This document shows positions 16,303 through 24,432 of a stretch of 38,301 nt of DNA, piece after piece; position 1 is the first letter of the stretch; every line of letters begins with the position of its first letter. A program made the position numbers and the translations under genes. This stretch comes from Candidatus Hydrogenedentota bacterium (lineage in GTDB: Bacteria; Hydrogenedentota; Hydrogenedentia; Hydrogenedentales; GCA-2746185). Under the pieces are notes generated by a model. The model made no database searches. It saw only the letters and a program-made list of their open reading frames with translations, and was not told the origin of the DNA. Location: assembly GCA_947486375.1 (NCBI GenBank), contig CANKTP010000008.1:1-38301 (forward strand), written 5' to 3'.

Positions 16303-18072
16303 TTACTCCCCACCGGCGGCGGGGTCGGTACGGTAGAGTTGGAGCGTGGCGCGGGCCTGCGACCGTTGGACGAGCAGCTCGCGAATCTCCTGCGCCGACC
16401 CGAGAGAGAGGACGGTTTTCGCGAGCCGTTTCGCCGCGACGCCCCGCGTGTTCGCAATCTCGGCGCGGACTTGGGGCAGCGAAACGGCGGACATGCTCAA
16501 CGAGTCGAAGCCCATGCCCACGAGGAGCTCGGTGAACAGGGGATCGCCGGCCATCTCGCCGCAGATCGCGCACGGAATTCCCGCGGCGCGCGCGGTGTCG
16601 ATGGTTTGTTTGAGCAGGCGCAGCACCCCTGGATGCGAGGGATCGTATAGGTGCGCGGTGCGCTCGTTGGTCCGATCCACCGCCAGGGCGTACTGGATGA
16701 GGTCATTCGTCCCGATGCTGAAGAAGTCGCACTCCTCGGCCAATTTGTCAGCGAGGACGACGGCCGCGGCGATCTCGATCATGCATCCGATTTTGACCTT
16801 GGGGTCAAAGGCCACGCCACGCGCCGTGAGGTCCTCCCGGACCTGCCTCGCCGAAGCCATCGCCTCGCGCAATTCATCGAGTCCGCTGATCATGGGAAAC
16901 TTGATTCGCATGTTTCCGTGGACGCTCGCGCGGTACATCGCCCGGAGCTGGGCCTTGAAGATGTCCGGCCGATCGAGACAAAAACGGATCGAGCGCCAGC
17001 CCAACTGCGGGTTCGATTCTTTCCGCTCGCTCAGGTACGACACCATCTTGTCCCCGCCAATGTCGAGCGTGCGCAGGGTCACGGGAAGCGGTGCCATCGT
17101 CTTGAGCACCAGCTTGTACGCGCGATACTGGGTGTCCTCGGAAGGCAGCGAATCCCGGTTCATGAATAGGTATTCGGTCCTGTACAAGCCCACGCCCATA
17201 CACTTGGTCTTGAGGCTCTCGCTCGCCTCGATCGGGAGGTCGATATTGGCGAAGGTCTCGATCTGGACGCCGTCCTGCGTGAGACAGGGCCCGTCGCCGC
17301 CCGCGCGGATCAAGGCCCGGCGTTCGTCTTCCTGGCGGCGCTTCTCCGCAAGGTACTCCGTAATGGTGGCCCGTTCGGGACGAATCACGACGACGCCATT
17401 GGTGCCGTCCACGATGATGGTGTCGCCCGGCATTACCTGTTTCGAAATGTAGCGCAACCCCACGACCGCCGGGAGCTCGAATGCGCGGGCGAGTATCGCC
17501 ATGTGCGAAGTGCGCCCGCCCTCGTCCGTCGCCAAGCCCATCGTGTTGGCCATGTCCATGTTGGCCGTCTCCGAGGGGGAGAGTTCGCCCGCCACGATCA
17601 CGCAAGGGTGCTCAAGATGCTCGAGGCTGTCGACCTCGCGATCGAGCAGGGCATGAAGGATCCGGCGGCCCACGTCGGAAAAATCGGCGATCTTCTCGCG
17701 GACCATCGGGTCCTCGATATTGGCGAGGAGCTTCGAGTATTCGCCAATGAGGTCCTGGACAAGGAAATCGACGTTTATTTTTTCGGCGTTGAGCCGGCGC
17801 TCGATCTCGGGGCGCAGCGCCACGTCATCGAGAATCACCAGGTGCGCGAGGAATATCGATGCGTGCTGCTCATCCACTTCGTCCGCCATTCGGTCCTTCG
17901 TGCGGAGCAGGTAGAAACGAACTTTTTCGACGGCGGCGTCGTAGCGCGAGAGCTCGGCAACGGGATCGGTGATACCGTACCGCGGCGGCTCGATCGCCTG
18001 CACGTGAAACGTGACGACCGGCCCGATCGCGACCCCCGGGGAGACCCCTATGCCCCGCAGCGAGATTTCCAT
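16303..18072 (-). CDS. ptsI: PTS enzyme I (PEP-protein phosphotransferase)
   Basis: Takes phosphate from PEP and passes it to HPr. The 589-residue protein has normal domain order: an N-terminal HPr-binding domain, the swivelling His domain with GGRTSHMAI (His190), and the PEP barrel with the signature DFFSIGTNDLIQYALAVDR and the acid/base region AICGEMAGDP. The start is ATG 18072, which shares one base with the ptsH stop (TGATG) and gives MEISLRGIGVSPGVAIGP, a standard EI opening. No sugar permease (EII) gene is in the window, so this pair may serve regulation or a permease encoded elsewhere. Confidence 0.94.
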   Translation of the reverse strand: MEISLRGIGVSPGVAIGPVVTFHVQAIEPPRYGITDPVAELSRYDAAVEKVRFYLLRTKDRMADEVDEQHASIFLAHLVILDDVALRPEIERRLNAEKINVDFLVQDLIGEYSKLLANIEDPMVREKIADFSDVGRRILHALLDREVDSLEHLEHPCVIVAGELSPSETANMDMANTMGLATDEGGRTSHMAILARAFELPAVVGLRYISKQVMPGDTIIVDGTNGVVVIRPERATITEYLAEKRRQEDERRALIRAGGDGPCLTQDGVQIETFANIDLPIEASESLKTKCMGVGLYRTEYLFMNRDSLPSEDTQYRAYKLVLKTMAPLPVTLRTLDIGGDKMVSYLSERKESNPQLGWRSIRFCLDRPDIFKAQLRAMYRASVHGNMRIKFPMISGLDELREAMASARQVREDLTARGVAFDPKVKIGCMIEIAAAVVLADKLAEECDFFSIGTNDLIQYALAVDRTNERTAHLYDPSHPGVLRLLKQTIDTARAAGIPCAICGEMAGDPLFTELLVGMGFDSLSMSAVSLPQVRAEIANTRGVAAKRLAKTVLSLGSAQEIRELLVQRSQARATLQLYRTDPAAGGE

Positions 18073-18344
18073 CACGATTCCCCGAAGCCCGACTCGACCA
18101 GGTCGCGCACCGCTTGCATGGCCGCTTCCGCGTCGACCCCCTCGCAGACGACCTCGAGCGCCGTTCCGCGCGCCGCCGCCAATGTCAGCAAGCCCATGAT
18201 GCTCTTCGCATTGACCCGGTGCCCCTCGCGTATAATGTGGACATCGCACTGGAATCCGAGCACCGTCTGGACGAGGCGCTGCGCGGGACGCAAGTGCATC
18301 CCGAGCGGATTCACGATGATCATTTCTTCGGAAACGACATTCAT
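18072..18344 (-). CDS. ptsH: HPr phosphocarrier protein
   Basis: A 90-residue carrier between enzyme I and EIIA. The active-site loop reads LGMHLRPAQRL (His17). The regulatory serine site is present as NAKSIMGLLTLAA (Ser48), so control by an HPr kinase is possible. I chose ATG 18344, giving MNVVSEEMIIVNPLG. An internal ATG at 18323 would also suit the family, and neither has a strong ribosome-binding site. The gap to the oxidase gene upstream is 106 bases and shows no clear terminator. Confidence 0.88.
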   Translation of the reverse strand: MNVVSEEMIIVNPLGMHLRPAQRLVQTVLGFQCDVHIIREGHRVNAKSIMGLLTLAAARGTALEVVCEGVDAEAAMQAVRDLVESGFGES

Positions 18345-18450
18345 CGGGGAAGAATACCCGAAGTTCGCCCGCGATTTGTACTTGCGGAAATCTGCGGAAC
18401 GCGGCGAATGCGAGTCCGCTGGCACTGTCTCGAGTGGGACGCAGAGTTCC

Positions 18451-19041
18451 CTACAACAAGTACAACGTCGGAAACAACACGATCCAAACGATATCCACAA
18501 AATGCCAGTACAACCCCGTCACCTCGATCCGGTTCACAAACTGTTCTGGGGCACGCCGCCACATCCGCGCCCCCGGCCCAAGGTGCCACGCCACCGCCAG
18601 CAACCCTCCCACGATGTGCAGGAAATGCACCCCCGTCAGCGTGAAATAGATGCCGTAAAAATTGCTCGTCGACGGCAAATGCCCATCGGAAATCTTGCCG
18701 TAATACTCAAAACTTTTGATCCCAAGAAACAACAACCCCAGCACAAACGTCAACGCAAGCCAGCGCTTGTGCTTCCCAAACTCGCCCAACCGCAACGAAG
18801 CCCACGCGAGCACCATCGTGATGCCCGACAAAATCAGAATCACCGTGTTCGCCGTCGCCAACGGCACATTCAACAACTCCGATCCGCGCGGCCAATTGGG
18901 CACGCCTGTCCGCAGGAACACGTAGGCCGAGAACAATCCGCCAAAGAGCATCGTCTCCGACGCGAGGAACAGCCACATGCCGAGCTTGCCGTTATAAGTC
19001 CCCGTGTCGCGCCGCGCGGCAATCGTGTACGGAATCTCCAT
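18451..19041 (-). CDS. Cytochrome c oxidase subunit III (short form)
   Basis: A 196-residue membrane protein with five predicted helices, the short form of CoxC/CtaE. The conserved acid is in LASETMLFGGLFSAY, and the end YWHFVDIVWIVLFPTLYL is typical. ATG 19041 shares one base with the coxA stop, and GGAG lies 8 bases upstream. An in-frame GTG one codon earlier is the alternative. It stabilises subunit I and its proton uptake. Subunit II and its CuA site are not encoded here. Confidence 0.9.
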   Translation of the reverse strand: MEIPYTIAARRDTGTYNGKLGMWLFLASETMLFGGLFSAYVFLRTGVPNWPRGSELLNVPLATANTVILILSGITMVLAWASLRLGEFGKHKRWLALTFVLGLLFLGIKSFEYYGKISDGHLPSTSNFYGIYFTLTGVHFLHIVGGLLAVAWHLGPGARMWRRAPEQFVNRIEVTGLYWHFVDIVWIVLFPTLYLL

Positions 19042-20795
19042 CACGCGCGCTCCGTCTGGAACTGCGGACTAAAATCTTCCGCCGCTCCCGGCACGCTGTA
19101 TTCATAAGGCCCCCGGCACACCACCGGCTCCGTCTCGAAGTTCCCGTGACCCATCGGCGGCGAAGGCGCCATCCACTCGAGTGTCGTCGCCTGCCACGGA
19201 TTCCGATCCACCTTCGCGCCCCAGCGGATGCTCAGCGCGAAATTGATCAAGAACGGCAACTGCGCGATGGCCAGGCCAAACGCCGAGTGCGTCATGGCCT
19301 TGTTCCACACCAGCACGTCCTGCGCATGCGCGTAGTTCACCCCGCCGTCGTACAAGCGCCGGTTCACCCCCGCCATCCCCTGGATGAACATCGGCATGAA
19401 GATGCCGTTCATGAAAATCAGGCTCGGCCAAAAATGCAGATGCCCAAGCCACTCGCTCATTTTCCGCCCGGTGATTTTCGGAAACCAGAAATACACCCCC
19501 GCGAAGATCGCAAAAATCGTCCCCGGCGCAACGATGTAGTGGAAATGCCCGATGATGTACATCGTGTCGTGCAGATGGATGTCGCTCGCCGCTAATCCCA
19601 ACGGCAGCCCCGTCAGTCCGCCGATCCCGAACATCGGGATAAACGCGATCGCGAACCACATCGGCACGTTGAACCGAATCGATCCGCCCCACAAGGTCCC
19701 CACCAGCGCCGTGAGGATCACAATCGACGGAATCGAGATGATCATCGTCGTCGTCTCGAAAAACGCGCTGATCGTCGTGCCCATCCCGGTCAGGTACATG
19801 TGGTGCGCCCACACGATGAACGACAGGAACCCCACGGTCAGCACGGAGTACACCATCGGCCGGTAGCCCCAGAGCGGACGCCGCGTGTTGTTCGCGATGA
19901 TCTCCGCCACGATACCGAGCGCGGGCAAAATCAACACGTACACCTCGGGGTGCCCTAGGAACCAGAACAGGTGCTGCCACAACAACGCGCTCCCGCCCCC
20001 GGCGATCTCGAGCGGCTCGCCCGACAGCACCAGCCCGGAAGGCATGAAGAAACTCGTCCCCGCGACGCGATCCATCAACATCAATACGCCCGCGGCCTCG
20101 AGCGGCGGAAACGCCATCACCAACAGGAACGCCGCGACAAACTGCGTCCACACGAAGAACGGAAGCCGGAAAAACGTCATCCCCTCCGCCCGCAGTTGAA
20201 TGATTGTCACGATAATATTGATCGACCCCAGCAGCGACGACGTAATGATCGCGATCATCGCGATGAGCCAGATCGTCTGCCCTCCGAGCGCCGTCACCGC
20301 GAGCGGCGGATACGAGGTCCATCCCGAGTTTGGCGCGCCCCCCTCGGGGATGACAAAGCTGCTCAGCATGATCAGCCCGCCCACAAAATAGACCCAGTAG
20401 CTCAGCATGTTCAGCCGCGGAAACGCCATGTCCGGCGCCCCCACCATCAGCGGCACGAGGTAGTTCCCGAAGGCCCCCACGAGAAACGGCACCACGGCCA
20501 GGAAGATCATCACCGTCCCGTGCATCGCCCCCAGCGAGTTGTAGGTCTCCGGAACCATCGTGCCGTCCGGTAGGAAATCGCTCTCCGGCCCGGCCCATTG
20601 GCCCACCACCGGGATCGGCAGCCCCGGATACGCCAACTGCCAGCGCATCATCAGCATCATGGCAAACCCGGCCAGCAAGAAAAACATCGCCGTCAAGCCG
20701 TACTGGATGCCGACAACCTTGTGGTCAACCGAGAAGATGTATTTCCAGATAAACGACTCGGGCTTCGCGTGCCCCGAGGTTTCCGAATGCGTCAA
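19041..20795 (-). CDS. Haem-copper oxidase subunit I (A1-like), K-channel Lys replaced
   Basis: Reduces oxygen and pumps protons at the inner membrane. The binuclear-centre motif HPEVY (His282, Glu284, Tyr286), the CuB histidines in WAHHMYLTGMG and the haem ligands in DTMYIIGHFHYIV are all present. D-channel residues Asn111, Asp122 and Asn129 in NYLVPLMVGAPDMAFPRLN are kept, as is the helix VI Glu of A1-type enzymes. In contrast, the segment SIPSIVILTALVGTLWGG has Ile360 where the family has Lys in PxGIKxFxW. I start at TTG 20795: AAAGGA lies just upstream and the protein then begins LTHSETSGHAKPESFIWKYI. Starting at the ATG at 20921 would add 42 residues that look non-coding. The length is 584. 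Confidence 0.9.
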   Translation of the reverse strand: MTHSETSGHAKPESFIWKYIFSVDHKVVGIQYGLTAMFFLLAGFAMMLMMRWQLAYPGLPIPVVGQWAGPESDFLPDGTMVPETYNSLGAMHGTVMIFLAVVPFLVGAFGNYLVPLMVGAPDMAFPRLNMLSYWVYFVGGLIMLSSFVIPEGGAPNSGWTSYPPLAVTALGGQTIWLIAMIAIITSSLLGSINIIVTIIQLRAEGMTFFRLPFFVWTQFVAAFLLVMAFPPLEAAGVLMLMDRVAGTSFFMPSGLVLSGEPLEIAGGGSALLWQHLFWFLGHPEVYVLILPALGIVAEIIANNTRRPLWGYRPMVYSVLTVGFLSFIVWAHHMYLTGMGTTISAFFETTTMIISIPSIVILTALVGTLWGGSIRFNVPMWFAIAFIPMFGIGGLTGLPLGLAASDIHLHDTMYIIGHFHYIVAPGTIFAIFAGVYFWFPKITGRKMSEWLGHLHFWPSLIFMNGIFMPMFIQGMAGVNRRLYDGGVNYAHAQDVLVWNKAMTHSAFGLAIAQLPFLINFALSIRWGAKVDRNPWQATTLEWMAPSPPMGHGNFETEPVVCRGPYEYSVPGAAEDFSPQFQTERA

Positions 20796-21107
20796 GATAA
20801 GTCCTTTACTGGCGTCCAGATGCAGGCTCACACGCCGCGATATCAAACCCGGAATCCCGCGGAATCGATCCGCCCAATAAACCGGTCCGCGTCCGAAAGG
20901 CCGTATTTTAGGGCCATTCATTCATCGATGCAACCATCATCCCCCGACAAATCGACGCACCGTTCGTCATCCCTCGGGTCCTATGAGTCCCATTCGTCCC
21001 ATCAGTCCCATGTTATCCATTCCCCTTCTTTGCGCTCCTTGCGTTCTTTGCGGTCAATTCATTTTGCCGCTAGACTCTCCAGTCAACCAACCCCCGGAGC
21101 CCTCCCC
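20796..21107. other. Divergent spacer between coxA and the DUF1330 gene
   Basis: This 312-bp gap must hold the coxA promoter (- strand) and the promoter of the DUF1330 gene (+ strand), though I see no convincing -35/-10 pair for either. Its middle is a 9-bp tandem repeat (20978-21022), followed by a CTTTGCGCTCCTTGCGTTCT-like stretch (21026-21056) of the sort found as dispersed intergenic repeats in many bacteria. GGAG near 21096 serves the + strand gene. Confidence 0.6.
20978..21022. repeat. 9-bp degenerate tandem repeat, five units of GTCCCATNN
   Basis: Consecutive units GTCCTATGA, GTCCCATTC, GTCCCATCA, GTCCCATGT and TATCCATTC keep an exact 9-base period with two free positions. A second array of the same design (GTCCATNNN) lies at 35916-35951. 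Confidence 0.75.
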
Positions 21108-21554
21108 ATGTCCCGCCGACCCCGCTTCCCCAGATCCGTCAAGACTCCACTTGTCCTCGCCACCGCCGTCCTCCTCGCCTTCGCAATCGGCTTCGCCACC
21201 GCACGCTCCACCAACGCCGCCGAGGAAGTCGCTCCTCCCGCATATATGGTCGTCAGCTCCAAGCTGATCAAGCCCGACGCCATCGCCGCCTACCGCGAAG
21301 CCGCCGGCCCCCTCGCCAACGCCGCCGGATTGGAAGTCCTCGCCCGCGCCACGCACGAACAACTTCTGGCCCTCGAGGGCGAGTTCCCGTTCCAAGACGG
21401 CATCACCATCGAACGTTTCCGGTCGATGAAGGACCTGAAGGACTTCTGGTACTCCGACGCCTACCAGGAAGCCAAAAAACTCCGCGAAGGCGTTGCCCAA
21501 ATCAACTTCATCGTCGCCTTCGAAGGCGCGCCCCTGCCCGAGAGCTCAGACTGA
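21108..21554 (+). CDS. Exported DUF1330-like protein
   Basis: A 148-residue protein with an N-terminal signal or anchor segment (TPLVLATAVLLAFAIGFATA, about 13-32), then a ferredoxin-like fold of the DUF1330 type: PPAYMVVSSKLIKPDAIAAY, GGLE-like NAAGLEVLAR, and TIERFRSMKDLKDFWYSDAY with YQEAKKLREG. These dimeric barrels are of unknown activity, although related folds bind small molecules or haem. A secreted form is unusual, since most family members are cytoplasmic. The ATG at 21108 is preceded by GGAG. A GNAT gene follows after 4 bases and is probably co-transcribed. Confidence 0.7.
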   Translation: MSRRPRFPRSVKTPLVLATAVLLAFAIGFATARSTNAAEEVAPPAYMVVSSKLIKPDAIAAYREAAGPLANAAGLEVLARATHEQLLALEGEFPFQDGITIERFRSMKDLKDFWYSDAYQEAKKLREGVAQINFIVAFEGAPLPESSD

Positions 21555-21558
21555 GTCC

Positions 21559-22056
21559 ATGCCCGCCATTGCTATTCGCGATCTCCGTCCACACGAGTTG
21601 GGATTCCACCGGCAGATGTTGTGGGAGGCCGTTTATCTGCCGCCGGAGGAGAAGGCGCTACTTTCCCGCGACATCCTCGAAACACCGGAGGTTCGCCGCT
21701 ACATCGAGAATTGGGGACGCCCAGGTGACCGGGCCCGGGTCGCGGAAGATTCAACATCAGGGCAATTGTTGGGCTGCGCGTGGGGTCGATTATTCACGAC
21801 CGACAATCCGGGATACGGTTTTGTGGACGAGACTACACCGGAGCTATCGATCGCGGTCATAGAGGGAAATCGCGGCCAGGGTATTGGAGGCGCTCTTCTG
21901 CGCGACCTCAATGCGGTCTATGCATCCGAAGGAATTCATCGGGTCAGCTTGAGCGTCGCGACAGCGAATCCCGCCCATCGACTGTATGAGCGAATCGGAT
22001 ATAGGACGGTCCACCAAGACGAAACCACCCGCATTATGGTCTTCGGTGGATTTTAA
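21559..22056 (+). CDS. GNAT-family N-acetyltransferase
   Basis: A 165-residue acetyl-CoA-dependent acetyltransferase. The acetyl-CoA loop is EGNRGQGIGGALLRDL (motif A, R/QxxGxG/A pattern), preceded by the ELSIAVIE strand and followed by GIHRVSLSVATANPAHRLYE and RIGYRTV (motif B). The N-terminal part (IAIRDLRPHELGFHRQM) is the normal first helix region. The substrate cannot be told. It starts 4 bases after the DUF1330 stop. Its TAA overlaps the TAA of the convergent metallopeptidase gene on the palindrome TTAA (22053-22056). Confidence 0.88.
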   Translation: MPAIAIRDLRPHELGFHRQMLWEAVYLPPEEKALLSRDILETPEVRRYIENWGRPGDRARVAEDSTSGQLLGCAWGRLFTTDNPGYGFVDETTPELSIAVIEGNRGQGIGGALLRDLNAVYASEGIHRVSLSVATANPAHRLYERIGYRTVHQDETTRIMVFGGF

Positions 22057-23519
22057 CGCCGGGACAATGTGTATACCACCCGATTTCCCGCTTCCTTCCG
22101 TTCCCAATCGAACTCCAACGTTGTCAATGCCTCCTCGATCGGCAACTCCTCTACCCCCACCACATACCGCTGGAAGAACTCCCGCATATCCACAGTCGAC
22201 ACCTCCGTCGCCACCGCAATCAAGTCCTCCATCGTATACGGCTTCCCCACGCCCGCCGTCCGCGCATACAACGCACGCATAAAATCCACCAACCCCTTCT
22301 TTTCCCCGGTCGCCCTCAGAATCTCCGCATCCAAACACAACGCCGCCGATGCCCCCCCGTCATAGACCAACTCATAAAACTTCCGCTTGTCATTGCCAGC
22401 GCCCGCGATCGACGACTCACCCACGCGGTTGATATACGAACTAAGGTGCCGTCCGATTTGTTGTAGCAACCGCGCCTCGTCAATCACCCCCTCGCTCCGC
22501 AATACCCGCCACGTAAGGTGATCGGTGAACCCCTCCTTGAACCATTCCATCTGACCCGCCGGATGAAGCCGATGTCCATTCCACAAATGCAGGATTTCAT
22601 GCGACAGCGCGCCCAACAACAAGTCCTTGTTGGCCCCCTCGATGCGCGCCGGGGCCAGCACACTGATACTGTGCGGAAACGCCCCCGCACCCCACGTTCC
22701 TTTGCCCACCTCATTCATCACCACCAAAAACCGGCCCATTGGAGCATCGTCAAATATCCCGCGGAATGCCCCAAGCGATTTGGAAATGCACTCGTCGAAA
22801 GTCCCCTCGTGCGCTTGCACGTCCCCACCCAACGCCATCGTCACGACCGTCTGGTCAACGCGCAACTCGCGTTCCAAGTGCGTCCCAATCAAGATACAAC
22901 TCTCGGCCATCTCGTCGTCACCCTTTAGCGCAAAGGCATTCCTCTCCCCGGGGATCGGCTCCCACGGCGTCGAGGCCTTCCATCCCTCGGGAAGATGAAA
23001 TCGCACCTCCGCCGCGCCAATACCCGGCGGCCACACAAACAGCGAACGCGACACGAAAAACAGGCAATCCTCCCGCTTGTAGGCGACCTCGTCCGCGCCA
23101 AAGGGCCATGTGTGGGCATCATGCTCCAGCCTCAGATCGTACCGAAGCGTGACCAGCCCCGGCGGAATGTCCTCAACCCGCCACGCCGCGTTGCGCGGCC
23201 CCTCGACCGCCAAGGGCGTCGAATCCGGCCCCAGCACCTCCAGATTCTCCACAAACGCCGCAAGCCCTTCCGGGATATCGTCCGCAAAAATCCCCGCGCC
23301 CATCCTCAGCCGGCCCCGCTCGAGGGGCAATTGCGCCTCGACGTGGGCAACATCCCGCGCCTCCGTGATCGTGACCTCGTACTTCGCGGTCGACTGGGCG
23401 TGGGCAAGTCCCATGATCGGGACCAGCCCCATGATTGCGAATGACCTGTAGGGTGGATTTCGGCGTCTCGCAGCCATAGGAGGTTCTCTGTCCATGCAGT
23501 TGTTACGCGGCGTTCCCAT
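22053..23519 (-). CDS. M61-like gluzincin metallopeptidase, probably exported
   Basis: A 488-residue protein with the zinc-peptidase pair HEILHLWNG (near 306-314) and EWFKEGFTDHL (near 325-335), the HExxH plus distant Glu layout of the M61/M1 superfamily. A beta-rich N-terminal domain (about 45-240) comes before it, as in glycyl aminopeptidases. There is no C-terminal PDZ domain, which full-length M61 enzymes usually have. The start ATG 23519 gives a basic N-terminus, then FAIMGLVPIMGLAHAQS, a signal-like stretch ending in AHA. ATG 23477 (MAARRR) is a plausible shorter start. It lies alone between the GNAT and macro-domain genes. Confidence 0.8.
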   Translation of the reverse strand: MGTPRNNCMDREPPMAARRRNPPYRSFAIMGLVPIMGLAHAQSTAKYEVTITEARDVAHVEAQLPLERGRLRMGAGIFADDIPEGLAAFVENLEVLGPDSTPLAVEGPRNAAWRVEDIPPGLVTLRYDLRLEHDAHTWPFGADEVAYKREDCLFFVSRSLFVWPPGIGAAEVRFHLPEGWKASTPWEPIPGERNAFALKGDDEMAESCILIGTHLERELRVDQTVVTMALGGDVQAHEGTFDECISKSLGAFRGIFDDAPMGRFLVVMNEVGKGTWGAGAFPHSISVLAPARIEGANKDLLLGALSHEILHLWNGHRLHPAGQMEWFKEGFTDHLTWRVLRSEGVIDEARLLQQIGRHLSSYINRVGESSIAGAGNDKRKFYELVYDGGASAALCLDAEILRATGEKKGLVDFMRALYARTAGVGKPYTMEDLIAVATEVSTVDMREFFQRYVVGVEELPIEEALTTLEFDWERKEAGNRVVYTLSRR

Positions 23520-23858
23520 CGGACGCCTATGCCACCCGAAAAGTTTGCACCCGGGCCGTCCGGAAAGCCGCCCGTTGTGACGTGGACTGGAGGTCGATCG
23601 CGGGCGAGGGTAACGACTGTCCCGGGGCCCCGCCGGGAATTGCGCTACCGGCGGAACAGGTCCAACGAATTCTCGTTGACAGGTCGGCGACGCAGTGTGG
23701 GGAACATGGAAAATCTCGTTCTTACCCAGCCCCGATGGCGGGTGTCATTTTGGACAGCGCCTGAAAGAACAGCAACACTCGCGCCAACACTTCCCGGGCG
23801 ATTAACCGCCCACTGCGGCGGGATTCGGCGAGAGAGACACCGGCCAAGGACACAATCG
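23520..23858. other. 339-bp gap with no recognisable gene
   Basis: Lies between the macro-domain gene's stop and the M61-like gene's start (both - strand). Short open frames on both strands resemble no protein family. It presumably contains the promoter for the metallopeptidase gene. The only structure I see is a weak CCGCC/GGCGG hairpin at 23806-23821. It could be degraded coding sequence. Confidence 0.5.
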
Positions 23859-24416
23859 TCATGAACGTTCCCGTCCCGGCGATGGACGCAACATCTCCAG
23901 CGCGTGCTCGAATTCGCGGTAGACCTCGGGGGAATAGAGAACAAAGCGGACAAGTTCAATCCCGCTGTGTGCGCGAAGGAATTCCGCCACGGCGCGTACC
24001 GCGATCGGCGCGGCCTCGTGGACAGGATAGCCGTACACCCCGCAGCTTATCGCCGGGAATGCAACCGAGCGCGCGCCAAGCTCGAGAGCGACTTCGAGGC
24101 TCCGCTTGTGGCACCCAGCCAATAAGGCGGCCTCGCCCTGGCGGCCGTCCCGGTAGATGGGGCCAACGGTGTGGATGACAAAACGCGCGCGCAGTTCGCC
24201 GCCCGAGGTCGCCTTTGCCTCCCCCGCCTCGCACCCGCCAAGCGCGCGGCACTCGGACAGGATGCCCGGCCCCCCGGCCCGGTGGATCGCGCCGTCGACG
24301 CCGCCCCCGCCAAGCAACGTGGAATTGGCCGCGTTGACGATCGCATCGACGGGTTCCCGCGTGATGTCTCCCCGGACCGCCTCAATCATGGCCCCCCCGA
24401 CAACCAATGCGCTCAT
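23859..24416 (-). CDS. Macro-domain protein (ADP-ribose-binding hydrolase type)
   Basis: A 185-residue stand-alone macro domain. The ADP-ribose-binding motifs are clear: GDITREPVDAIVNAANSTLL, GGGGVDGAIHRAGG (Asn and diglycine loop) and AISCGVYGYP near 130. This is the MacroD/YmdB class, which hydrolyses O-acetyl-ADP-ribose or mono-ADP-ribose from proteins. The catalytic Asn and Asp of the NAANSTLLGGGGVDG loop are present. It starts 16 bases downstream of the HD-GYP stop and is probably co-transcribed with it. A link to the ARPP-1 protein of the island, about 20 kb away, is possible by theme but not by position. Confidence 0.92.
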   Translation of the reverse strand: MSALVVGGAMIEAVRGDITREPVDAIVNAANSTLLGGGGVDGAIHRAGGPGILSECRALGGCEAGEAKATSGGELRARFVIHTVGPIYRDGRQGEAALLAGCHKRSLEVALELGARSVAFPAISCGVYGYPVHEAAPIAVRAVAEFLRAHSGIELVRFVLYSPEVYREFEHALEMLRPSPGRERS

Positions 24417-24432
24417 CGTCCTGAAAATTCGG

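Noticed and set aside
17503-19107. 534-codon open frame on the + strand across ptsI, ptsH and coxC
   Set aside because: Antisense to three well-supported genes. The translation is His/Arg/Pro-rich with no recognisable domain.
19102-20598. Long open frame (about 498 codons) on the same strand as coxA in another frame
   Set aside because: Its composition is Arg/Asp/Gly-rich with no family pattern, and it overlaps the fully supported coxA motifs. It is a high-GC shadow.
20796-20921. A 42-residue N-terminal extension of subunit I starting at ATG 20921
   Set aside because: The extra residues look non-coding, and AAAGGA sits just before TTG 20795, where the conserved N-terminus begins.
23529-23959. 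Short open frames on both strands in the spacer before the M61-like gene
   Set aside because: No ribosome-binding sites, no family resemblance, and each overlaps the other. The macro-domain gene already explains the right part.
23859-24416. Macro-domain gene as part of the ARPP-1 island
   Set aside because: It lies about 20 kb away with chromosomal base composition and shares a promoter with the HD-GYP gene. Only the ADP-ribose theme links them.
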